43,321 nucleotides of DNA from NCBI GenBank assembly GCA_937929945.1, contig CALFUK010000021.1, positions 1 through 43,321 of the forward strand, read 5' to 3'. The notes under the pieces are model-generated. The model saw only the letters and a list, made by a program, of their open reading frames with translations, was not told where the DNA came from and made no database searches. The position numbers and the translations under genes are program-made. This DNA is from an uncultured Saprospiraceae bacterium (GTDB lineage: Bacteria > Bacteroidota > Bacteroidia > Chitinophagales > Saprospiraceae). Shown here piece after piece: positions 9,897 to 17,864 of this stretch; the stretch's first letter is position 1, and each line of letters begins with the position of its first letter.

Positions 9897-9978
9897 TAGA
9901 TTGAAAAATACAAAAAGCTAAGCTCTTAGAAAATACCAATGCTATTATAAGTGTATTTGTTCAGACAAAAGGCTCAGG

Positions 9979-10000
9979 ATACTAAGCTACACCTTAGTAT
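9979..10000. promoter_or_regulatory. Inverted repeat between divergent genes
   Basis: ATACTAAG and CTTAGTAT form a perfect 8-base inverted repeat around a 6-base centre. It lies between the start codons of the divergent outer-membrane protein gene (9896) and MBL-fold gene (10103). No T-run follows on either strand, so an operator or an mRNA hairpin is more likely than a terminator. Confidence 0.35.
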
Positions 10001-10102
10001 ATTTACTACATGATACGTCTATGGCGCAGATAATGACGGCATTCAAGTCGTTTGAGTAAGTTATGCTATTTGCAGATTGGCATGAGTCATAAAATATAAA
10101 AT

Positions 10103-10738
10103 ATGATAGTACAAAGTTTCACGTTTAACGGATTTCAAGAGAATACCTATGTCGTCTCGGATGACAGCTTAGAGTGCATCATCTTCGATCCTGGATGTTC
10201 TAATGGATCAGAGGAGCAGCGCCTCCAGCAATACATCGATGGTGCTGGCCTGAAGCCCGTCAGGCTCATCAATACCCACTGTCACATCGACCATATCCTG
10301 GGTAATAAATTCATCAGCGACACTTATGAGTTACCATTAGAGGCACATGCCGGTGAAGTGCCTGTCTTAGAATCGGGGAAGATGGTCAGCCAAAACTATG
10401 GCATCCCATACACCGAGTCACCACCGATCGCTAAGTATCTAGAGGAAGGTGATGAGATCAGCTTCGGTCAGACTAAGCTGACAGCACTTTTCACCCCAGG
10501 CCATTCGCCAGCCAGTCTATCCTTCTACCATGCAGACTCTAAGACGCTGATCGCTGGTGATGTGCTCTTCCAAGGCAGCATCGGCAGGACAGATCTACCA
10601 GGCGGAAACTTCGAGACACTGATCCGTCATATCAAAGAGAAATTCTTGGTACTCCCAGATGACACCACCATATACTCTGGACACGGCCCAGCGACAACCA
10701 TCGGTCATGAAAAACAGCATAATCCATTTTTACAATAA
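10103..10738 (+). CDS. MBL-fold metallo-hydrolase, glyoxalase II-like
   Basis: The 211-residue cytosolic protein has the full metallo-beta-lactamase metal site: THCHIDH at 58-64 (H59, H61, D63, H64), H134 in FTPGHSPAS, D153 in AGDVLF and H194 in YSGHGPAT. This is the short form of the glyoxalase II-like family common in bacteria, which lacks the C-terminal substrate domain of true hydroxyacylglutathione hydrolases. It probably hydrolyses a thioester such as S-lactoylglutathione or a related low-molecular-weight thiol ester, but the substrate cannot be read from the sequence. It stands alone, divergent from the outer-membrane protein gene, with about 210 bases to the next gene. Confidence 0.88.
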   Translation: MIVQSFTFNGFQENTYVVSDDSLECIIFDPGCSNGSEEQRLQQYIDGAGLKPVRLINTHCHIDHILGNKFISDTYELPLEAHAGEVPVLESGKMVSQNYGIPYTESPPIAKYLEEGDEISFGQTKLTALFTPGHSPASLSFYHADSKTLIAGDVLFQGSIGRTDLPGGNFETLIRHIKEKFLVLPDDTTIYSGHGPATTIGHEKQHNPFLQ

Positions 10739-10833
10739 TCGATACAGCGATTCCAAACATGCATTTGCTCATGGCACATATGATCTAATTCTGCAGAGCT
10801 GAGCCCATTCAAAATAAATCATTAATCTGAATA

Positions 10834-10926
10834 GGGTATTCTGGCATTTCGCTGTTATTCTCTTGTGGGAATACCCCAATGCAGGCGATATTGGAAGTGC
10901 TATTTCAGCGTCGCACGCTAATTTTT
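10834..10926 (+). promoter_or_regulatory. Structured leader with terminator-like hairpin before the lipoprotein/T9SS operon
   Basis: Three inverted repeats follow one another. GGGTATTC (10834-10841) pairs with GAATACCC (10869-10876). CCAAT pairs with ATTGG just downstream (about 10876-10895). AGCGT (10907-10911) pairs with ACGCT (10915-10919) across a 3-base loop and is followed by ATTTTTAATT. The last resembles an intrinsic terminator and lies about 20 bases before the start codon at 10948. It may terminate the upstream MBL gene, or act as an attenuator in the leader of the following genes. Confidence 0.35.
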
Positions 10927-10947
10927 AATTGATTATCATTCATACCT

Positions 10948-11376
10948 ATGAGTAAGTCATTTCTTTTTATGAGCGCTGTCATCCTAATCATGGTGATGAT
11001 CGTCTCTTGTAATCGGCAGATGAGTGACGCTAATCATAGTACCACAACCCTAGGTGCAGACTACTTCGCTAAAAGTACCTTCGAAGAAGAATATGACCTG
11101 AGCTGGAATGTCCCAAAAGACTACTGCCTGATTACGAAGTCGCTGAAGTCCAAACAAAATGACATTAACAGTACCATCTACTATCAGGTCTACGATGCTG
11201 GGACTGACACCATCGTCCTATCAGATAAAATCGTCTATGGCCAGATCCGCTGGAATGACTACTATCACCTGCGATTAGTCAAGACTCCTGGCAAAGTCGA
11301 ACCAAAAAATATACCTATAAATAATTACTTGCTTGATGTCCGCAATGGAAAAGTAAGCCCTATCAAAACTAAATAA
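10948..11376 (+). CDS. Small putative lipoprotein upstream of the T9SS propeller protein
   Basis: The product has 142 residues. A signal peptide with a short N-region, a long hydrophobic core and VSC at 19-21 marks lipoprotein processing at Cys21. The mature part of about 120 residues has alternating hydrophobic and polar residues with repeated YY and Y-rich stretches (STIYYQVYD, WNDYYHLRLV), which suggests a small beta-rich domain. I do not recognise the family. Its stop is one base before the ATG of the 1332-residue surface protein, so the two are almost certainly co-transcribed and may be partners at the outer membrane. A structured leader with a terminator-like hairpin precedes it. Confidence 0.75.
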   Translation: MSKSFLFMSAVILIMVMIVSCNRQMSDANHSTTTLGADYFAKSTFEEEYDLSWNVPKDYCLITKSLKSKQNDINSTIYYQVYDAGTDTIVLSDKIVYGQIRWNDYYHLRLVKTPGKVEPKNIPINNYLLDVRNGKVSPIKTK

Positions 11377-11377
11377 G

Positions 11378-14300
11378 ATGAAACACTTTATCATATTACT
11401 ACTCATCATGACACTCGGTATCCTCTCATGCAGCGAGCAGGTAGATCAATCCTCTGTCAGCACTACTCCGAAGAGTCTCACACCACAAAAAAACAGAATC
11501 GCCGAAATCCAAAAAATGGGTCCTGGTAAATATGAAGCATTTCATGAACATATCCGGACCAAAACAGGAGACGCGCATCCGACCTACCGGAATAACTATA
11601 AGAAGAAAGAACTCCAAAAACAATTACGAGCGTCTAAAACACTAAAACAGAAAAAACTGGACTGGCAAGAGAGAGGACCTGGCAATGTAGCTGGTAGAAC
11701 CAGAGACATCATCTACGACAAGCGAGATCAAAGCTACTCTACCTGGACAGTCGGATCCGCGGGTGGTGGTGTATGGAGGACTACTGATGCGGGCAGTACC
11801 TGGACGCATCTGACCGCAGATCTACCTAATCTATCTACCAGCTCTCTGGTCCGCTCTGATGCGAATCCAGACATCATCTATGTCGGTACTGGAGATTTTT
11901 TTAGAGGGATCAATGGTGACGGCATCTATAAGTCCACTGACAATGGTCAAAGTTTTCTAGAGATAGGGTCCACGAGCGAGAATCCACGTTTTGGTAATGT
12001 GACAAGAATGGTAATTTCTAAAGATGACCCCAATAAGTTATGGGTAAGCACCATTCAAAACAATAACTCTATAGGTAATGATAACTCATCTTATATACTG
12101 ACCACTGATGATGGAGGAGATACTTGGAGCACTCTGTACAGCAGTGAATCATCAATACAACAAATAGTCCTCAGCCCTGATGATCAAAATATACTCTTCG
12201 CTAGTGTCAATAGCACTGGCATCATCAGATCCGTAGATGGAGGTAATACTTGGGAGCAAGTGTACGATGCCTCGGACAATGATCTGCGCAGAATGGAGCT
12301 GGCGATAGCTCCATCTGATCCAGATGTCATCTATTTAGCTGGCGAGAGTATCAGTTCCATCCTATTAAAATCTCAAGACGGCGGCCTATCCTGGCTCGAG
12401 GTAAGAGGTACTGAGTCCCCCCTCGGTAATTGGTTGGGAGGCCAAGGCTGGTATGACAATAGCATAGCTGTACATCCTTATGATGAGACTAAATTGATGG
12501 TGGGAGGCGCCGGACCTATATTAGAAATCAATACTGATTTTGACAGTATTGATATTGCTGTCCTTAACTATTCTACCGCTACAACACCCTTGAGCCCAGA
12601 GACGAGTGTCGTCCCTGGATATGAGTTAGCTCTTGAGTTTGGTGAGTCTTCATTGTTAGAGATAGATGATTTAGTGGATTTAAATCTGGTTTTTTCAAAG
12701 GGCAACAGTATGGCTGTACGCTTAGTGTTCAACTCATTCAACCAAAGTATACAAATTATAGACCGTGCAATTATCCCTGTGAAAGCTACTGGTAAAAACG
12801 GAGCACAGTATACCATAGGCTGGGTAGACACTGATGATGATAGCAAGTGGAATAAGAACACCATAGCTAATACTGAATCTATGGAAAGTCTTCTTATCTT
12901 CAATATATCAAATGCTGATAGTACAAAAGAATCCAGTGTAACAGAAAATATCTTTGAGACCCTACTGTACTATGTGGATCCCGTACTCAAAGATGACACT
13001 GAAGAAGACCCAACAATCAAAGGTAGCATTAGCATAAAAGTAGATACCCCTAAGAAAGGGCAAGGTGCAAAATATAGCCCTGTTGTAGATGGGTATTCGC
13101 AATACAGAAAGAATTTTCCAGAAGTCGGCTCTAAAGGAGTACACGTGGACCATCATAATATAGTTCTGATACCCATAGACTCTGCAAGTGGATCATTCTA
13201 TATCCTGAATGCCAACGACGGCGGAATAGCTTTCTCCAAAGATGGAGGCACAAGCTTCACTCAGACAGGAGATACCTTTAAAAGACCACAGGATGAATCA
13301 TACTTAGGCTATAATACATCACAATTCTACGGACTGGATAAAATGAATGGTGCTGACAGATATGTGGGCGGCACACAAGATAACGGCAGCTGGGTATCCT
13401 CTTTAGATCCCAAGGAGCTGAGTGTATGGACTGCGGCACCCAGTGGTGACGGCTTTGAAGCAGCTTGGCACTATGAGGACTCTAACTTGCTCCTGGAATC
13501 ATCACAATTCAATGATGTATACAAAAGCAGGGATGGTGGCGTCAACTGGAGTAGGGTGACGCTCCCACATAGCGAAGGCCCATTTGTCACCAGAATCGCC
13601 AACTCCAAGGTGGAGCCAGACCTCGTACTCATGATCAGCGATCAGGGAGTCCTGCGATCCACTGACTTCGGTGACTCTTGGGAGGTGATCACCATGCCAG
13701 ATAATTGGTTTTTTGGTGGATTCGGAGCACCCATAGAGATCTCCGTCTCATCGCCTGCCATCGTCTGGACAGGGGAAAACTCTGAAGCACTGACGGTATC
13801 TGCCGATGGAGGCCAGACCTTCAGCGATGTCAATGCGTATGATGGCTCAGATCTGGGGCCCATCACAGCCATAGCGACGCATCCCTTCAATCCTAACAAA
13901 GCCTATATACTCTACTCTATCCAAGGTGATACAAAAATACTCTTGACCGATGATCTGGGAGACTCATGGACTGATATAACAGGCTTCGGCGATGGAACTG
14001 GAGTCAGCACTAATGGCTTCCCTGACGTCGCGACCACCAGCTTGGTGGTGATGCCATACGATACGACCATTATCTGGGCAGGCACAGAGATTGGCCTATT
14101 CGAATCCACAGATGGTGGCGCTAGCTGGCACTATGCGGATAATGGTCTTCCACCAGTCAGTATTTGGGAAATGAAAATTGTGAACGATGAAGTCATACTA
14201 GCCACCCATGGTAGAGGCATCTGGTCAGTTAGCATACCAGAGCTTGATAATTATGAGCCATTCGCAGCGTTTAGATTTCCTGATATTGACATCCAGAATA

Positions 14301-15376
14301 ATTTTGCTGCTGAAGTAAAAGGTAGCTACGAGCTCTTTTCCAAGTTTGACTCTTCCAGACTCACTTTAAATTTTGCTGACGGTCGTACTGAGGTCATTGC
14401 CACAGAGTTACAAAACCCAGCGAATTTTTTCAAAGAGTTTACATTCGATCTTGATGAGTATCTACCTGATCACGCCATCGTAACAGCTCATATGGGAATA
14501 GAATCATACCTTGACGGAGAAGTCATCACAAAAAGCAAGCAGGTAGAACTATTCAAAGTAAATGAAAAAGCGCAGGTCTCATATACTAATGATTTTGAAT
14601 CAACTGAGAAAGGGTTTGCCACTAGAGGCTTGGAAGAAAAATTTTCGGCTGGTATCCAGACGAATGGCTTAAGCTCCACTCATCCTTATGGATTTTTGGA
14701 AAACTCAATCGCTATACTGCAGACGCCAATCGTCATAAATGAGGAGAGCTCTTCGATATTCAGTTATGATGAGATTACTCTGGTAGAACCAGGAGATTCT
14801 GATGATCCTGAATCAGAGAACTTTTATGATTATGTCAGTATAGATGCCACATCCAATAAAGGACGGGATTGGGTCAGGGTAGCTAAATATGATGCACAAG
14901 ATGATCCAGATTGGGCAAATAATTTTTTTCAAGAGGACATCGCTTTTGACTCACTGGTAAGAAATAGAGGCATAAATCTAGCTGAATTCTTTAGTCCAGG
15001 TGATACTGTCTTCATGAGATTCCGATTGGTCTCTGATGATTTTATAGAAGGCTGGGGTTGGTTCATCGATAACATTAACTACGGAGAGATCAGTACCTCT
15101 GTGGCCGATATTTCGATTCTGAATGAAGCCATCACCATCAGCCCTAATCCAGCCAGAACAGAGACCGAAATCTCGATCGAGGTAGCTGATAGTGAAATGG
15201 TGCTGATGAATCTGTATGACCTAAAGGGTCAGTTAGTCAAAGAAGTCCTGCAAAAGCGCCTGACCAAAGGGAAGCACAGCATCGATGTCGATTTAAGTGG
15301 AATGAACCCAGGAGCATATCTGCTGCAAGTGCAGTCGCCATCGATAATGCAGGTCTTACAGATCGTAAAAATGTAA
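11378..15376 (+). CDS. BNR/Asp-box beta-propeller surface protein with a type IX secretion sorting domain
   Basis: The 1332-residue product starts with a lipoprotein-like signal (Cys18 after GILS). From about residue 95 to 950 it carries a dozen Asp-box/BNR propeller repeats of the sortilin/VPS10 type (TTDAGSTWTHL, KSTDNGQSF, SVDGGNTWEQV, STDGGASWHY). An insert of some 190 residues with no such repeats lies around 395-590. A beta-sandwich-like region follows, and the last 75 residues are a type A type IX sorting domain (SPNPARTETEI, LYDLKGQLV, LQVQSP). Proteins of this shape are secreted or surface-bound in Bacteroidota and often annotated as glycosyl hydrolases; I see no proof of catalysis. 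A lipobox together with a type IX tail is odd, because the two imply different anchoring. It follows the small lipoprotein gene by one base. Confidence 0.85.
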   Translation: MKHFIILLLIMTLGILSCSEQVDQSSVSTTPKSLTPQKNRIAEIQKMGPGKYEAFHEHIRTKTGDAHPTYRNNYKKKELQKQLRASKTLKQKKLDWQERGPGNVAGRTRDIIYDKRDQSYSTWTVGSAGGGVWRTTDAGSTWTHLTADLPNLSTSSLVRSDANPDIIYVGTGDFFRGINGDGIYKSTDNGQSFLEIGSTSENPRFGNVTRMVISKDDPNKLWVSTIQNNNSIGNDNSSYILTTDDGGDTWSTLYSSESSIQQIVLSPDDQNILFASVNSTGIIRSVDGGNTWEQVYDASDNDLRRMELAIAPSDPDVIYLAGESISSILLKSQDGGLSWLEVRGTESPLGNWLGGQGWYDNSIAVHPYDETKLMVGGAGPILEINTDFDSIDIAVLNYSTATTPLSPETSVVPGYELALEFGESSLLEIDDLVDLNLVFSKGNSMAVRLVFNSFNQSIQIIDRAIIPVKATGKNGAQYTIGWVDTDDDSKWNKNTIANTESMESLLIFNISNADSTKESSVTENIFETLLYYVDPVLKDDTEEDPTIKGSISIKVDTPKKGQGAKYSPVVDGYSQYRKNFPEVGSKGVHVDHHNIVLIPIDSASGSFYILNANDGGIAFSKDGGTSFTQTGDTFKRPQDESYLGYNTSQFYGLDKMNGADRYVGGTQDNGSWVSSLDPKELSVWTAAPSGDGFEAAWHYEDSNLLLESSQFNDVYKSRDGGVNWSRVTLPHSEGPFVTRIANSKVEPDLVLMISDQGVLRSTDFGDSWEVITMPDNWFFGGFGAPIEISVSSPAIVWTGENSEALTVSADGGQTFSDVNAYDGSDLGPITAIATHPFNPNKAYILYSIQGDTKILLTDDLGDSWTDITGFGDGTGVSTNGFPDVATTSLVVMPYDTTIIWAGTEIGLFESTDGGASWHYADNGLPPVSIWEMKIVNDEVILATHGRGIWSVSIPELDNYEPFAAFRFPDIDIQNNFAAEVKGSYELFSKFDSSRLTLNFADGRTEVIATELQNPANFFKEFTFDLDEYLPDHAIVTAHMGIESYLDGEVITKSKQVELFKVNEKAQVSYTNDFESTEKGFATRGLEEKFSAGIQTNGLSSTHPYGFLENSIAILQTPIVINEESSSIFSYDEITLVEPGDSDDPESENFYDYVSIDATSNKGRDWVRVAKYDAQDDPDWANNFFQEDIAFDSLVRNRGINLAEFFSPGDTVFMRFRLVSDDFIEGWGWFIDNINYGEISTSVADISILNEAITISPNPARTETEISIEVADSEMVLMNLYDLKGQLVKEVLQKRLTKGKHSIDVDLSGMNPGAYLLQVQSPSIMQVLQIVKM

Positions 15377-15488
15377 TGAAAAGATGACTCAGATGTTGAC
15401 ACCAGCCATTGTTATGAATGAACAGAGCTAGTTATTAGCTGATGAGAATGCAGCTCTTGTAAGGAAAGAAGATAAAAGCGCTGAATCC

Positions 15489-16406
15489 TCAGAGAATAAG
15501 CTCTCTGTAAGGAATAATCGTCTCAAAGCCCTTCTCCTTAAAGTAGGTCATGGTGGCTTTGACTGGCTTGTCCGAAGTGGCCAGGAGAAAGTCTCCACCC
15601 CAAGCGCCCAGTGACTTCACACTGCCCCAGAAGTCTCTGAAGTGCTCCTCCTTCACGGTGATTCTGTCCAGGATATCAGCAATGATCGCCTCGTGGGTAT
15701 CAATGTGCTGCTCGAACTTCCCGAAGGATTTACTCGTGGCTATTTTATCTGATAGGTCGCTGATCTCTGCGATCTGTGCTTTGGATACTTTCTTCGTCTT
15801 GAGAAAGTCTTCTACTTCCATTTTACTGTTTTGCTTTTTGCCAGAGTAGACGAAGTATAGCTTATCCATGAATTTTGGCTCGAAGTCGACACCTGCCACG
15901 GTCAGTTCATCATCCTTCATGGTATACTCTATAGGCCCATCAGCCCCTGCACAGGCGATGTCATAGCCACTCCCATTACTCACTTTGAAGTGGAGGTAGT
16001 AGGGATTCACCTCTGCCCATTGTGCTACATTATAGATGAGAGTCGAGCTGCTGCCCAGGCCCCAGTCCTGATGAAAGTCTAAGTAGGTTTCTACCCGAAA
16101 GCCATTCCATTTATCGAGAAATTCTGAATTGAGTCTGACAGCATTTTTCAAGAGCTTACCTAAGTAGACAGCCTTGTCTTCATCAGTGGTTTTCACCGGA
16201 GAAAAATCTAAAAGTGAGATCTGAGCTTCAAACCACTTATTGCCATCAGGATCTTTAGACACCCAGATCAGGTCAGATCCACGGGATGGCTTGACGATCA
16301 TTTTCTGGCCGACTTTAGTAGGTAGGGCGATAGATTTGGCACCATGAAGTATCACATACTCTCCAGTAAGGAGAACCTTGCCGTTGCCGTAAAATTCCTT
16401 TTTAAT
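15489..16406 (-). CDS. GYDIA-family GHMP kinase of the mevalonate cluster, non-canonical start
   Basis: This small-molecule kinase belongs to the GHMP superfamily (mevalonate, phosphomevalonate and homoserine kinases). The ATP-binding loop is DWGLGSSST and the family-defining GYDIACAGADG follows, with a C-terminal GAWGGDFLLA motif. It ends the fni-mvaA cluster, so it most likely phosphorylates mevalonate or phosphomevalonate; which one is not certain. The start is a problem. A GTG at 16355 would omit the conserved first strand (FYGNGKVLLTGEY), which is clearly encoded just upstream. The only plausible start giving that strand is an ATT at 16406. Four codons before it is an in-frame TAA (16419-16421), and an ATG at 16442 opens the same frame before that TAA. 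So either ATT is used, or this copy has a 5' mutation. About 110 bases separate it from mvaA. Confidence 0.8.
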   Translation of the reverse strand: MKKEFYGNGKVLLTGEYVILHGAKSIALPTKVGQKMIVKPSRGSDLIWVSKDPDGNKWFEAQISLLDFSPVKTTDEDKAVYLGKLLKNAVRLNSEFLDKWNGFRVETYLDFHQDWGLGSSSTLIYNVAQWAEVNPYYLHFKVSNGSGYDIACAGADGPIEYTMKDDELTVAGVDFEPKFMDKLYFVYSGKKQNSKMEVEDFLKTKKVSKAQIAEISDLSDKIATSKSFGKFEQHIDTHEAIIADILDRITVKEEHFRDFWGSVKSLGAWGGDFLLATSDKPVKATMTYFKEKGFETIIPYRELIL

Positions 16407-16517
16407 CTGTTCGTCGCTTTAGTCGGTTAATCTACTATCCATAAATATAATGTTTACCGTAGGCAAATAGGCCATAATCGAGGATAATAAAACATAAATG
16501 TATTGAAAGACAAATTA

Positions 16518-17861
16518 TCAGGCCACAATGGTCTGATCCGTCCTGAGGTCATCTAAGTACTGTCTGACAGAGGCAAAGGAAATAATCTTGTCATTGAAAT
16601 AGGCGACAGCAGCCTTCATTTCTTTTTCAGTGGCCTCTAGCTGATGCAGAATATTCATCAGGTGCATTTTCATGTGGCCTTGCTGTATGCCCACTGTGAC
16701 GAGTGACTTCACAGCAGCAAAATTTTGAGCCAGCCCAGTGGCGGCGATGATCTGCATTAGTTCTTCTGCATTCGGATTACCGAGTAGCTCCAGCGATCTC
16801 TTGGCCATGGGGTGGAGTGAGGTGAGCCCTCCGACTGTCCCGATAGCGAGTGGTATATCTATCCAAAATCTGAATGTCCCATCTGTGAGTGTGCAGTGGC
16901 TGAGGCTGGCATAGCGGCCCTCTCGCGCTGCATAGGTATGCCCGCATGATTCTATCGCTCGAAAGTCATTTCCAGTGGCTAGGACTACCGCGTCGATACC
17001 ATTGAAAATACCCTTGTTGTGCGTGGTCGCTCGGTAGGAATCTATCTCTGCGATCTGTACTGCCGCATGAAAGCGATGTGCAAACTCTTCACCCGACATC
17101 CCCTTAGCCACTCCAGCTAAATCTTGGATCGGACAGCTGAGCTCAGCTCTGACGAGGCAGTCCGGCGTGTAGTTAGATAAAATGGACATGATCACCTCCA
17201 GCTCTTGCGGCTGGTCTCCAAAGAGCTCACCGTCTGCAGCCAGCGCTTTGAGTCTGGTGGAGAATAGCTCCAGGACCGAATTTATGAAATTAGCTCCCAT
17301 GGAGTCACAGGTCTCAAAAGAGGCTTTCAGCTGAAAGAGCTGGTCCATCTCTTGGGTTAGATCGATCAGAGAAATATCAGTGATGCCTCCCCCGCGTTTG
17401 ACCATATTAGCCGTAATCGGCTCCGCCTCCCGCAAGAGGTCTGACTTAATATGAGCAAAGGCATCAAGCAATACGGCAGAATCTCCTTTCCATAAGAAGT
17501 GTACCTGACCTATTTTCTCTGTGCCGAGTACTGTGGTCTTAAATCCACCTCGCTTCATCCAGATCTTTGCCGCATTAGATGCAGCAGCGACGACGGAGCT
17601 CTCCTCGATCACCATAGGGATACAGTAGGTCTTATCGTTGATGAGAAAATTAGGTGCTACACCGTAAGGCATCGCAAAGTTAGTTATGGTATTCTCACTG
17701 AAGCCATCCAAAATTTTTTGTTGTTCTTCATTAGAGTGCCAATAGCTCATCAGCTCTCTTTTCACGGACTCTCGGTCTTTAAAAAAATTCTCCACGAGCC
17801 ATTTGATTTTGCCTCGTTTAGACAATTTTGAAAATCCGCTGATCGATCTTTTACTATCCAT
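16518..17861 (-). CDS. mvaA: Hydroxymethylglutaryl-CoA reductase, class II-like
   Basis: This enzyme converts HMG-CoA to mevalonate, the committed step of the mevalonate isoprenoid route. The 447-residue protein has the bacterial class II layout without membrane segments. Visible are ENTITNFAMPYGVAPNF (56-72), the catalytic glutamate in EESSVVAAAS (E87), DSMGANF at about 186, the lysine in HNKGIFNG (K283), the aspartate in GNDF (D299) and the catalytic histidine in QQGHMKMH (H396). The spacing matches the Pseudomonas mevalonii enzyme. Class II enzymes can run either way, but the partners here (fni just upstream, a GHMP kinase downstream) argue for synthesis. The gene begins 3 bases after the fni stop, so the two are one operon. 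Cofactor preference (NADH or NADPH) cannot be settled from this view. Confidence 0.95.
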   Translation of the reverse strand: MDSKRSISGFSKLSKRGKIKWLVENFFKDRESVKRELMSYWHSNEEQQKILDGFSENTITNFAMPYGVAPNFLINDKTYCIPMVIEESSVVAAASNAAKIWMKRGGFKTTVLGTEKIGQVHFLWKGDSAVLLDAFAHIKSDLLREAEPITANMVKRGGGITDISLIDLTQEMDQLFQLKASFETCDSMGANFINSVLELFSTRLKALAADGELFGDQPQELEVIMSILSNYTPDCLVRAELSCPIQDLAGVAKGMSGEEFAHRFHAAVQIAEIDSYRATTHNKGIFNGIDAVVLATGNDFRAIESCGHTYAAREGRYASLSHCTLTDGTFRFWIDIPLAIGTVGGLTSLHPMAKRSLELLGNPNAEELMQIIAATGLAQNFAAVKSLVTVGIQQGHMKMHLMNILHQLEATEKEMKAAVAYFNDKIISFASVRQYLDDLRTDQTIVA

Positions 17862-17864
17862 GAG

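Noticed and set aside
15377-15488. Terminator between the convergent T9SS protein and GHMP kinase genes
   Set aside because: AGAGCT/AGCTCT repeats can pair, but there is no T-run on either strand.
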